Assembly (NCBI GenBank): GCA_945957495.1
Contig: CAMFLG010000003.1
Span: forward strand, 1 to 34,858
Length of the DNA: 34,858 bases
Direction of reading: 5' to 3'
Origin: an uncultured Pseudorhodobacter sp.
GTDB taxonomy: Bacteria > Pseudomonadota > Alphaproteobacteria > Rhodobacterales > Rhodobacteraceae
The translations under genes and the position numbers were made by a program. Positions within the stretch are counted from its first letter, which is position 1. Each line of letters begins with the position of its first letter. Shown here piece after piece: positions 1 through 10,049 of this stretch. The notes below the pieces were generated by a model. It searched no databases and was not told where the DNA came from. It worked only from the letters and a program-made list of their open reading frames with translations.

Positions 1-198
1 GCCCGCAGCGTTGGGCAAGGCCGAGGCGCGCTCTGCCCGCCGGATGGCGGCGGTGGGCAGAATTTCACGCACATGCTGGAACGCCCAGCGGTTCCAGGGC
101 GCGCGATCCCAGTCGATCATCGGCACGCGCAGATGGATCGGCGGTGGCGTGCCAACCATGATCGGCGGGGCTACGTCAGAATTCTTGTAAGGGGTCAT
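1..198 (-). CDS. Serine hydrolase (beta-lactamase / 6-aminohexanoate-dimer hydrolase-like), N-terminal part, truncated by window edge
   Basis: Minus-strand frame opens at ATG 198..196 and reads MTPYKNSDVAPPIMVGTPPPIHLRVPMIDWDRAPWNRWAFQHVREILPTA to the window edge; this N-terminal pattern resembles beta-lactamase-fold serine hydrolases. Confidence 0.6.
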   Translation of the reverse strand, partial: MTPYKNSDVAPPIMVGTPPPIHLRVPMIDWDRAPWNRWAFQHVREILPTAAIRRAERASALPNAAG

Positions 199-262
199 CG
201 CAGTATCTCCGCCCGGTCTGTGGGAAAAAGGCATGTGCAATCGGTTGAAACATGGGTTCGGA

Positions 263-1291
263 TCAGGGAAGGCTGTGTTCAAACCCGGTCAGAACCGCCG
301 TCAGGTTCGCCCCAAGTTCTTCGCACAGATAGCCGCCTTCCTGAACGAAAAGGCAGGGCAACCCCAGTGCGGCAATCGCCGCGCCAATCCGGCCAAAGCC
401 GGTTTCGGTGACGGCAAGGCCCTTGAACGGATCACCGATGAAGGCATCCAGCCCCAGCGCCACAACGACCGCATCCGCCCCGAACGCCTTGATCCGCTGC
501 ACCGCCGTGGCCAGCGTTTCCAGATAGGCGTCGTCGCCGGTGCCGCGCGCCAGCGGCAGGTTCAGGTTATAGCCCAGGCCTTCGCCCGCGCCGCGCTCAT
601 CCGCATGGCCCCAGAAGAACGGATAGAACCGTTCGGGATCGGCATGGATGGACACCGTCAGAACATCCTTGCGGTGATAGAAAATGCCCTGCGTCCCGTT
701 GCCGTGATGCACGTCAACATCCAGAATAGCCGGGCGCAGGCCTTGGGCGCGCAGCCGCTCTGCCGCGATGGCGGAATTGTTCAGAAAGCAAAAGCCCCCC
801 GCCAGATCGCCAAAGGCATGGTGCCCCGGCGGGCGCGACAACGCATAGGCGGCTTTCTCGCCCGCCAGCAGCAGGTCGGCGCCGCTGATGGCGGTTTGCG
901 CCGACCAATAGGCGGCCTCCCAGGTGCCTTCGGCAATCGGGCAGGCGGTGTCGGCCTGATGATAGCCCGCCTGACCCACCGCCGATCTGGGGTAGCTGTC
1001 GCTGCGGCTGGCGGGGTGGATGTTCGGGATAACCTCTTCGCCCGCGCCTTCGATCCGCCGCCAACGGCTGTGGATGGTTTCCAGAAACACCAGATACTCC
1101 GGCGAATGCAGCGCCGCGATCGGGCCCATGCCTGCATCGGTGGGTGCAGTGACGTTGCAACCGGCATTGCGCGCGCCCGCCAGCAGCCGGTTGATCCGCT
1201 CTGCCTGCTCGGGGTTGGGCAGGATCGCGCCATTCGCCATGAAATGGCGCGGCTGATGTTTCCACTGGCGGTCGTCGAATATGGCCTTCAT
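263..1291 (-). CDS. Histone deacetylase family protein / acetylpolyamine amidohydrolase-like
   Basis: ORF with RPPGHHA, FLNNSAIAA, ILDVDVHHGNGTQ, and VALGLDAFIGDP motifs typical of class II HDAC-like zinc deacetylases; start chosen at MKAIFDDRQWKH. Confidence 0.9.
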   Translation of the reverse strand: MKAIFDDRQWKHQPRHFMANGAILPNPEQAERINRLLAGARNAGCNVTAPTDAGMGPIAALHSPEYLVFLETIHSRWRRIEGAGEEVIPNIHPASRSDSYPRSAVGQAGYHQADTACPIAEGTWEAAYWSAQTAISGADLLLAGEKAAYALSRPPGHHAFGDLAGGFCFLNNSAIAAERLRAQGLRPAILDVDVHHGNGTQGIFYHRKDVLTVSIHADPERFYPFFWGHADERGAGEGLGYNLNLPLARGTGDDAYLETLATAVQRIKAFGADAVVVALGLDAFIGDPFKGLAVTETGFGRIGAAIAALGLPCLFVQEGGYLCEELGANLTAVLTGFEHSLP

Positions 1292-1345
1292 GCCGTTACT
1301 TCCCCTATGCCGCACCGCTGAGGGCGCCGGATTTGCCTGCCAGTT

Positions 1346-1362
1346 GCACAGTGCCACTGTGC
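1346..1362. promoter_or_regulatory. Palindrome GCACAGTG-C-CACTGTGC upstream of the HDAC-like gene, candidate operator
   Basis: Perfect 8-bp arms with 1-nt centre, 55 nt upstream of the HDAC-like start codon. Confidence 0.4.
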
Positions 1363-1864
1363 CAACCGGCATAGCCCCTTTAACGTTCTATCGGTCAGAG
1401 TTCCCTTTCTGCAACTGGTTGCGTAACTGGGGCACCTTGATCCGAATTCCCCTCCCCTTTGCTTCGCCTCGATCTTTGGGCCGTTTCGGGAACACCTGAA
1501 GTTCTTTTCAGCACCTGCTGATCGGTTTCGGTTGTGCTGAGGTAGACTGGTGCGGGTGGTTGTCTGCCACGGGCGGTGCGGGACCATTGGTTGTCACAAA
1601 TGGCGTTCCAGCACCCATCGCCAGCCGTGACCCGGGACATGCTTTGGCCGGTTGGTCGGAAGAAACGGGTGAACGAATGCCGTTCAATCTGCCGCTGCCT
1701 TGACCTGAGCCGATGCAAAGCCGCGATAAGCCCGCTGATCCTTCAAGAGGGCCGCCGTCCGGGTGCCGCAACTGCGCAAACATCGCATCCGGCCAAGCGT
1801 AGCGATCGCGTTTCTTCCGATCCGTCAGCCCGATACCGATTGTAATCCCAACGGCCCCCGCCGT

Positions 1865-3313
1865 TCAGATACGCGCTTTCGTTACGGCGTGCGCCCAGCT
1901 TTCCCGCAGCGCTGCACGCGCGGTTGCTGACAGGCTGGGCGAAAATTCGGTCACGCCGCGCGCCGCGAAATCCGTACCAAGCGCCATGGACGCCACGCCC
2001 AGGGCGCCGACCTCTTCGACATCATTGCGCCGAACGCTCCGCCCCAGAACATCGGCCTGAATCTGCATCAGGAACCCATTGGACGACGCGCCGCCATCTG
2101 CACTCAGGCCGGAAATCGCGCTGCCGATATCCAGTTCCATCGCCGCGAAGACATCGGCGATCTGGTGGGCAATTGCCTCTAACGCGGCGCGTGCAAGATG
2201 GGCGGGTGTGGTGCCATGGGTCATGCCGGTGATGGTGCCGGTTGCGCTGTCATCCCAATAGGGCGCGCCCAGCCCTGCAAGGGCGGGCACAAACACCGCG
2301 CCGCCCGTGTCGGCAACCGTCTGCGCCAGATCGGACAGCGCCTGCACTGACCCAAGGCCCAGAACCTTTGCCATGAAGGCCGCCGCCTGCGCCGATACGG
2401 TGATGTTTCCCTCCAGCGCATAGGCGGTGCCCTGCGCGGTTGTCCAGGCGATCGTGCCTGACAGACCGTGGCCAGAGGTCGTCCGCGCCGGTGTCAGGGT
2501 CATCAGCGATGATCCGGTGCCGAAAGTTGCCTTGACGGTTCCGGGGGCCTTGACCCCGTGGCCATAAAGCGCCGCATGACTGTCACCCATCATCGCTGCA
2601 ATCGGCACGCCCATCGGCAAGGCCGTGACCCCGGCGGCGCTGTGCCCAAAGGTCGAGTCAGAGGCAAGCGGGGTGGGCAGGCAGCCCAGTGGCACGTTGA
2701 AAATATCGCACAGCGCCGGGCTGAATTGCAGCAGGCCCGTATCGAATAACTGCGTCCGCGAGGCATTGGAATGGTCGGTCGCAAAGGCGGCGCCACCGGT
2801 CAGTTGCCATAGCAGCCATGCGTCCACGGTGCCCGCGCGCAGATGGCCTTCGTTCGCCAGATCCTGCGCCCCGGCAACATTCTGCAAGATCCAGGCCAGC
2901 TTGCTGGCCGGAAACAGCGCATTGATCGACAGCCCCGTCGCGGCGACGATGCTGTCGTTCTGGCCCGCCGCCATCAGCGCGGCGCAGGCATCTGCGGTGC
3001 GGCGGCACTGCCAGATGATTGCCGGGCAAATTGGCCGTGACGTGCGGGCATCCCAGGCAACGATGGTTTCGCGCTGATTTGCAATGCCGATGGCATCAAT
3101 CTGGATGCCGTCAGATCCGGCCACAACCTTGGCGATCACCGCCTGAACCGAGGCCCAGATCGCATCTGCGGATTGTTCGGCCCAACCGGGATGTGGATAC
3201 TGCGTGGTCAGCGGGCTAGAGGCGCGCAACAGGATTTCGCCGTCTTCGCGAACCAGAATTGCCTTGGTGTTGGTGGTTCCCTGATCAATCGCCAGAACGT
3301 GCCGCAGGGTCAT
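1865..3313 (-). CDS. FGGY-family carbohydrate kinase (glycerol kinase/xylulokinase-like; candidate apulose kinase)
   Basis: MTLRHVLAIDQGTTNTKAILV N-terminus, GTGSSLMTL and SADGGASSNGFLMQIQADVLG motifs of FGGY kinases; the ORF extends further upstream but overlaps the transketolase gene, so the ATG at 3313 is preferred. Confidence 0.9.
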   Translation of the reverse strand: MTLRHVLAIDQGTTNTKAILVREDGEILLRASSPLTTQYPHPGWAEQSADAIWASVQAVIAKVVAGSDGIQIDAIGIANQRETIVAWDARTSRPICPAIIWQCRRTADACAALMAAGQNDSIVAATGLSINALFPASKLAWILQNVAGAQDLANEGHLRAGTVDAWLLWQLTGGAAFATDHSNASRTQLFDTGLLQFSPALCDIFNVPLGCLPTPLASDSTFGHSAAGVTALPMGVPIAAMMGDSHAALYGHGVKAPGTVKATFGTGSSLMTLTPARTTSGHGLSGTIAWTTAQGTAYALEGNITVSAQAAAFMAKVLGLGSVQALSDLAQTVADTGGAVFVPALAGLGAPYWDDSATGTITGMTHGTTPAHLARAALEAIAHQIADVFAAMELDIGSAISGLSADGGASSNGFLMQIQADVLGRSVRRNDVEEVGALGVASMALGTDFAARGVTEFSPSLSATARAALRESWAHAVTKARI

Positions 3314-4272
3314 TTTCCCGCACGCTTCATTGCGCGACGGGCCGCGGCGGCAATGCCTTCTGTGCTTAGCCCGAACTCTTGGAACAGCCATTCGACCGAT
3401 CCGGTCGGAACAAAGCCGGGAAAGCCCAACCGCTCCACCGGGACGGGATGGTTGGCCGAGGTCAATTCGGCAACGGCGCCGCCAAGTCCGCCGCGCACCG
3501 ATGCCTCTTCGACCGTCACAATCGCGCCGGTTTCGGCAGCGGCAGCAAGAATCGCCGCCTCGTCCAGCGGATTGATCGTCGCCATGTTCAACACCCGCGC
3601 CGCAATCCCTTCGGCCTTGAGCCTGTCTGCGGCGGCATCGGCCAGATGTACCGTGGTGCCGCAGCCAACGAGCGTCACATCCTGACCCTCGCGCACGCAT
3701 TCGGCCTTGCCCATGCGGAAAACCCGATTGGCGACCGCCAGATCAGGCACCGGCATCCGCGACAGGCGGATGTAGACCGGCCCTTGATGCGCCGCGGCCC
3801 ATTTGATCGCCTCTGCCGTTTCCCACGGGTCTGCAGGGGCGATGACCACCAGATCTTTCATCACCCGCAGCCAGGCAAAATCCTCGATCGAGTGGTGAGT
3901 CGGCCCCAATTCGCCATAGGCCACGCCAGAGGATTGCCCGATGAGTTTGACGTTGAACCCGGCATAGACAACGTCGGCCTTGACCTGCTCCAACGAGCGG
4001 CCGGTCAGAAAGCACCCGGCTGCCGAAACAAATGGGATGCGCCCGCCATTGGCAAGGCCCGCACCAACGCCGACCATGCACTGTTCGGCGATGCCGACGT
4101 TGATCAGCCGGTCCGGAAATTTCTTCTGGAACCCCCCCAGTTTTGACGACCCGACCGAGTCATTCACAACCGCAACGATCCGCTCATCCGCGGCTGCAAG
4201 GGTTTCCAGCGTGGCAACCCATGCTTCGCGGCAGTCGAACAAGCCTTGGGTCAGTGGTGCAGCGGCGGCCAT
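3310..4272 (-). CDS. Transketolase C-terminal subunit (pyrimidine-binding and C-terminal domains)
   Basis: 320 aa with FVSAAGCFLTGRSLEQVKADV, GPTHHSIEDFAWLR and VTVEEASVRGGLGGAVAE motifs; ATGA overlap with the downstream kinase. Confidence 0.92.
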   Translation of the reverse strand: MAAAAPLTQGLFDCREAWVATLETLAAADERIVAVVNDSVGSSKLGGFQKKFPDRLINVGIAEQCMVGVGAGLANGGRIPFVSAAGCFLTGRSLEQVKADVVYAGFNVKLIGQSSGVAYGELGPTHHSIEDFAWLRVMKDLVVIAPADPWETAEAIKWAAAHQGPVYIRLSRMPVPDLAVANRVFRMGKAECVREGQDVTLVGCGTTVHLADAAADRLKAEGIAARVLNMATINPLDEAAILAAAAETGAIVTVEEASVRGGLGGAVAELTSANHPVPVERLGFPGFVPTGSVEWLFQEFGLSTEGIAAAARRAMKRAGK

Positions 4273-5090
4273 CAGACAAGTTCCTTCATTGCGGCGGCAA
4301 ATTGATCGGCGTTGGGCACGCCATGGTGCCAGTTTGCCTTGTTTTCCATGAACGACACGCCTTTGCCTTTAACTGTATTGGCGATGATGGCGCGGGGCTT
4401 TTCACCGGGAACCGCGCCCAGCACCTTCAACAGGGCGGCATGGTCATGCCCGTCCACCATCACCACATCCCAACCAAAGGCCGCGAACTTCTTGTCCAGC
4501 GGTTCCAGCCCGTTGGTTTCTTCGGTGCCCGCGCCCTGTTGCAGGCGGTTGCGGTCAACGATCCAGGTCAGGTTTCCCAGATTGCGGTTGCCCGCCGTCA
4601 TCGCCGCCTCCCAGTTTGAACCCTCCTGCATTTCCCCATCCCCGGTCAGCACAAAGGTGCGGAACCCGGCGTTGGTGATCTGGCCGGCAATGGCGATCCC
4701 GGTCGCAACCGGCAGGCCGTGCCCAAGCGGGCCGGTGTTGGTTTCCACACCCGGCAGATAGTTCCGGTTCGGATGCCCGTTCAGCATCGAACGTGGCTGC
4801 ATATAGGTATCAAGCCAGTCTTCCGGGAAATAACCTGCGGCACAAAGCACCGTGTAAAGCGCCCCTGTTGCGTGACCCTTCGACATGATGAAGCGGTCGC
4901 GCTCCGCCCAATCCGGTCTGGCCGGATCAAAGCTCAGCACACCGAAGTAGATCGTCGCCATGATGTCGATGGCCGAAAAATCGCCGCCGGGATGGCCAAG
5001 CTGCGCGTCATAGACCATCTTGAACGCGCGGCGGCGCATCCACAGCGCCTTTTCCTTGATCCGGGCGACCGGGTCATTTTGCAGGGTCAT
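4272..5090 (-). CDS. Transketolase N-terminal (TPP-binding) subunit
   Basis: 272 aa with GHPGGDFSAIDIMA, SKGHATGALYTVL, GDGEMQEGSNWEA motifs; stop/start overlap with the C-terminal subunit gene. Confidence 0.92.
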   Translation of the reverse strand: MTLQNDPVARIKEKALWMRRRAFKMVYDAQLGHPGGDFSAIDIMATIYFGVLSFDPARPDWAERDRFIMSKGHATGALYTVLCAAGYFPEDWLDTYMQPRSMLNGHPNRNYLPGVETNTGPLGHGLPVATGIAIAGQITNAGFRTFVLTGDGEMQEGSNWEAAMTAGNRNLGNLTWIVDRNRLQQGAGTEETNGLEPLDKKFAAFGWDVVMVDGHDHAALLKVLGAVPGEKPRAIIANTVKGKGVSFMENKANWHHGVPNADQFAAAMKELV

Positions 5091-5100
5091 ATTCCGTTCC

Positions 5101-6566
5101 TTAGAAACGATTGGGCCAGATCAGCCGGGGCTCCGGCGTGCCGCAGTGGTGATAGCTGGGATAGCCGAGGTAGCGTGTCACGGCCTCTTCGACGACATCG
5201 GCGTGATGGCCGCGCACCATGGCGACGTGATGTTCAAAGCCGTTTTGCGTGACGAACCGCATCAGGTCGCGCAGGCGTGGCACCTTGGTCACGGCGATGC
5301 CACCATCCATGGGAAAGGGATCATCGGTGAAATCGCCCTGACCCAGATAGCATTTCAGCGTGCCTGCCCGGTCATCCGACGACAGGCGGAAATAGGTCAT
5401 CGGGCCGGGTTTGACCTTGCCCTTGACCGCGCCGAAACATTTGGACCGGCCGATGCTTTCGCCCAGAACATCCAGTTCCGAAATCTCGGGCGTGTCACCG
5501 ATAAAGCTTTTTGGAAAGTTGCCGCAATGCGTGCAGACGCATTTGTCAACTTCGTTCCCGTAGTTGTTGTTCCAGTCCAGGATCGCAGGCGGCGCGCCAG
5601 AGGCCAGGGCAAGCGCATACATCGACAGCGCCCCCATGATATCAACCTCGCAGGCCGAGGGCATCAGCTCTTCGCCCATCATCGACATGGTCACGCAGGT
5701 CGCGCAGCCGAAATTGTCCTGCAAACTGCGCCAGCATTGGATGGCGCTGGCGTCGCATTCGTTTTCCGCGATCCAGCGGTTGACGGCGAGCGTCCATTTC
5801 GCCTGCGTCACGATCTGGCTGGTCTTGATATGGGCGGGAATGGTGCCGTAGGCCTTGATCCGCTCCATCTTGGCCAGCAAATCCGGCTCGTCATCGCGGA
5901 TGGCCGCAGCCTTGCCCATCATCTCTGACAAATCGACGGTCACAACCGTCACGCCAGCCGCCTGCAACAGCTTTTCCGAATACCGCATGGTCTGGAAGGC
6001 GCCGGTGCGGGCACCGATGGCCCCCAGACGGGCATTGCGCATCCCGCGCACGGTACGGCACAGCCTGGCAAAGCGTTCAAGATCCGCGCCAAATTCTGCC
6101 CCGCCGACATCACAGGTGTGCGACGTCGTTTCCGTGAACGGCACGCCATATTGCCAGAAGTTGTTGGTCACGGAAATCTTGCCGCAGAAGGCATCACGGC
6201 GCTCATGCACCGAAACCTTGTCCACCTCGTCATGCTGGCTTGCAGCAGGATCGGCACGTTCAGTTTGGCCCGGTTGACCAGTTCCGCAATCGCGATTTCG
6301 TCGCCAAAGTTCGGCAGGCAGATCACCAGACCGTCGATATCATCGCGGCGCGCCTTGAAATGGCTGGCGTAAAGTTCGGCGTCGGCGATCCCCTGCACGG
6401 CACCATTGGCCGTGGCCTCGTAAGGAAGAATGACCGCCTCTATGCCAAGCCGGTCCAGGTGCGCCAGAACTTCGGTTCTGGCCGTCAGGCAGGGCGCAGG
6501 GCTGAAAAACGCCCTGCTGCCGATGACCAAGCCAAGCGTGACCTTGCGCCGAATGGTTAGAGTCAT
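5101..6566 (-). pseudogene. L-fucose/L-arabinose isomerase-like sugar isomerase, split by an apparent 1-nt frameshift near 6237/6238
   Basis: N-terminal frame (MTLTIRRKVTLGLVIGSRAFF...VICLPNFGDEIAIAELVNRAKLNVPILLQA) and C-terminal frame (QHDEVDKVSVHERRDAFCGKISVTNNFWQYGVPFTETTSH...) join as one ~488 aa protein if one base is inserted between 6237 and 6238. Confidence 0.75.
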
Positions 6567-6621
6567 GCCTTCCCCCCCTTTGCGGCGCATCCCCTCAAAG
6601 ATTCGCGCTGCGTATGCTTTC

Positions 6622-7807
<1,186 letters not shown>

Positions 7808-7875
7808 GCCTTCTGGTCGACTCCTCCCGGCGCGGCTGGCTTTCTGGCCGCGCTGGGCTTCATATTGGAAATCCC

Positions 7876-8523
7876 ATGCGCTCTCTTCAGTTGTTGCCCC
7901 TTGTGGTGGCAATCGCTTTTGGCCTGACCTCCTGCAAGGTCGTCAAGACCGCAAGCAAGTCAACCACCTCCACCTCAGACGCTGCGCAAAGTGACGGGGC
8001 GGATCCCATCGCCAAGGTGGCGCAGGAAACGTTCGAGCCCAAACTGCTGCCGCTGATCGCGCAAAAGGCGCTGACCGTCGCAGATTTGCGCAAGGCTGTA
8101 GGCGCAGGGCTGGACGCCGCCGGGGCCGCCAGTGGCAATCGCGGCGCCGGGGAAGGTGCGGCATGGAACTTTGCCGTCAAGGGCGAAGGCAAGATCATCT
8201 CCGCCAATCTGACCAGCCGGGCACGCAAGGCCGAGCTTGACACAGACGGCGACGGCACCGCCGATCTGACGTTGCAGTTGGGCCCGGTCATCAATGGCAC
8301 CGCGCTGCGCGATGTGGCGCCTTTCTACAATTTCGGCGATTTCCGCGACCAGATCGAATTTGCCCAACTGGCCCGCGCCCTGAATGATCTGGCCAGCGCA
8401 AGGCTGGTCCTGCCTGACGGCGATCCGACCGGAAAAATGATGTCTTTTCAGGGCGTCGTGCCGTTGAAAAGCGCGGCTGAGCCTTGGTCCGTCACCGCCG
8501 TCGAGGCGGCGGTGTTGCCATGA
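7876..8523 (+). CDS. DUF2291-like lipoprotein associated with sugar ABC transporters
   Basis: Lipoprotein-like N-terminus (MRSLQLLPLVVAIAFGLTSCKVVKT) in a gene lying between the RbsB-like and RbsA-like genes, the usual DUF2291 position. Confidence 0.75.
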   Translation: MRSLQLLPLVVAIAFGLTSCKVVKTASKSTTSTSDAAQSDGADPIAKVAQETFEPKLLPLIAQKALTVADLRKAVGAGLDAAGAASGNRGAGEGAAWNFAVKGEGKIISANLTSRARKAELDTDGDGTADLTLQLGPVINGTALRDVAPFYNFGDFRDQIEFAQLARALNDLASARLVLPDGDPTGKMMSFQGVVPLKSAAEPWSVTAVEAAVLP

Positions 8524-10049
8524 CGCAGGAACATCCCATCGGGTTGTCCATCCGGGGCGGGGTCAAGGTTTATCCGGGCACCCGCGCGCTGAAAGGCGTG
8601 GATTTCGATCTGCGCATGGGGGCGGTCAACGTTCTGGTCGGCGAAAACGGTGCGGGCAAGTCCACCCTGATGAAAGCCATCGCCGGGGTGGAAACCCTGA
8701 CCGAAGGCACGATCACGATGGATGGCCAGACGGTTTCGTTCCGGTCGAAAGCCGACGCCGTAGCCAAGGGTATCGGCATTGTGTTTCAGGAACTGAACCT
8801 GTTTCCAAACCTGACCGTGGCCGAAAACATCTTCATCGCGCGTGAACCGACCCGCTTTGGCGTGGATATCGACGCCGCCGCGCAATCCAAAGCCACGCGC
8901 GCCCTGATGGAACGGCTGGAACAGGACATTGACCCCGATGTTCCCTTGGGAACCCTGCGGATCGGACAGCAACAGGTCGTCGAAATTGCCAAGGCGCTGG
9001 CCCAGAATGCCCGCATCCTGATCCTGGACGAACCCACCTCGGCGCTGTCGGCAGCCGAAGTCGAGGTGCTGTTTCGGGTGATCTCTGATCTGAAGGCGCA
9101 GGGCGTCGGCATTGTCTACATCAGCCACCGCCTGGAGGAACTGATCCACATTGGCGACTATATCACCGTTCTGCGCGACGGCATGATCACAGCCGCACAA
9201 GCGATGGACGGCGTGGATATCCCGTGGATCGTCCGCGCCATGATCGGTGACGGGTCCAAGGAATTTCCCCGCACCGAACCGCCAAACTTTGGCGCCGAGG
9301 TGTTTCGGGCCGACACGATCTGCCTTCCCCGTCTGGGGGGCGGTTACACGGTTGATCACCTGTCGCTGTCGGTGCGTTCGGGTGAAATCGTCGGGCTTTA
9401 CGGGCTGATGGGGGCAGGGCGGACCGAGTTTCTGGAATGCATCATGGCGCAGCACCCGGATTCCACCGGGCACTTCTACATAGATGGCAAGCTGTTGACC
9501 GAACGCGACGTGACCGGGCGGATTGCGCGCGGTCTGGCCCTTATCCCCGAGGATCGCAAGCGCGATGGCCTGGTGCAGATCATGGCGATCCGCGAAAACA
9601 TCACGTTGTCGGCCCTGTCCCGCTTTACCCGGCTGTTTCACCTGAACCTCAAGGCCGAAGCGGCGGGGGCCGCCGAATTCATCAAGCGCCTGACGATCAA
9701 GGTCGCCAGCCCCGAAAATCCGGTGTCCAGCCTGTCTGGCGGCAACCAGCAAAAGGTGGTCATCGGCAAGGCGCTGATGACCGACCCGAAGATCCTGCTG
9801 ATGGATGAACCCTCGCGCGGGATCGACATTGGCGCAAAGGCCGAGGTGTTTCGCACCATGCGCAGGCTGGCCGCCGATGGGTTGGGCATCTTGTTCGTTA
9901 CATCTGATCTGGAGGAAGTGCGCGCCCTCTCGGATCGGATTCTTGTCATGGCGGATGGCAAATTGACCGGCGAGTTCAGCGGTCAGGCCAATCCCTCCGA
10001 GGTGATCGCCGCCGCCACCCGCCACAAAGTCAAGGAACACCGCACATGA
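8520..10049 (+). CDS. Sugar ABC transporter ATP-binding protein with two ATPase domains (RbsA-like)
   Basis: Walker A GENGAGKSTLMK; Walker B LILDEPTSAL and LLMDEPSRGIDIGAKAEV; LSGGNQQKVVIGKAL signature. Confidence 0.95.
   Translation: MTQEHPIGLSIRGGVKVYPGTRALKGVDFDLRMGAVNVLVGENGAGKSTLMKAIAGVETLTEGTITMDGQTVSFRSKADAVAKGIGIVFQELNLFPNLTVAENIFIAREPTRFGVDIDAAAQSKATRALMERLEQDIDPDVPLGTLRIGQQQVVEIAKALAQNARILILDEPTSALSAAEVEVLFRVISDLKAQGVGIVYISHRLEELIHIGDYITVLRDGMITAAQAMDGVDIPWIVRAMIGDGSKEFPRTEPPNFGAEVFRADTICLPRLGGGYTVDHLSLSVRSGEIVGLYGLMGAGRTEFLECIMAQHPDSTGHFYIDGKLLTERDVTGRIARGLALIPEDRKRDGLVQIMAIRENITLSALSRFTRLFHLNLKAEAAGAAEFIKRLTIKVASPENPVSSLSGGNQQKVVIGKALMTDPKILLMDEPSRGIDIGAKAEVFRTMRRLAADGLGILFVTSDLEEVRALSDRILVMADGKLTGEFSGQANPSEVIAAATRHKVKEHRT

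Noticed and set aside
233-1321. 362 aa plus-strand ORF opposite the HDAC-like gene
   Set aside because: Antisense shadow of a strongly supported CDS in GC-rich DNA; translation rich in R/A/G/Q with no family pattern.
3314-3700. Upstream extension of the FGGY kinase ORF
   Set aside because: Overlaps the transketolase subunit in another frame; the kinase fold begins at MTLRHVLAIDQGTTNTK with ATGA coupling.
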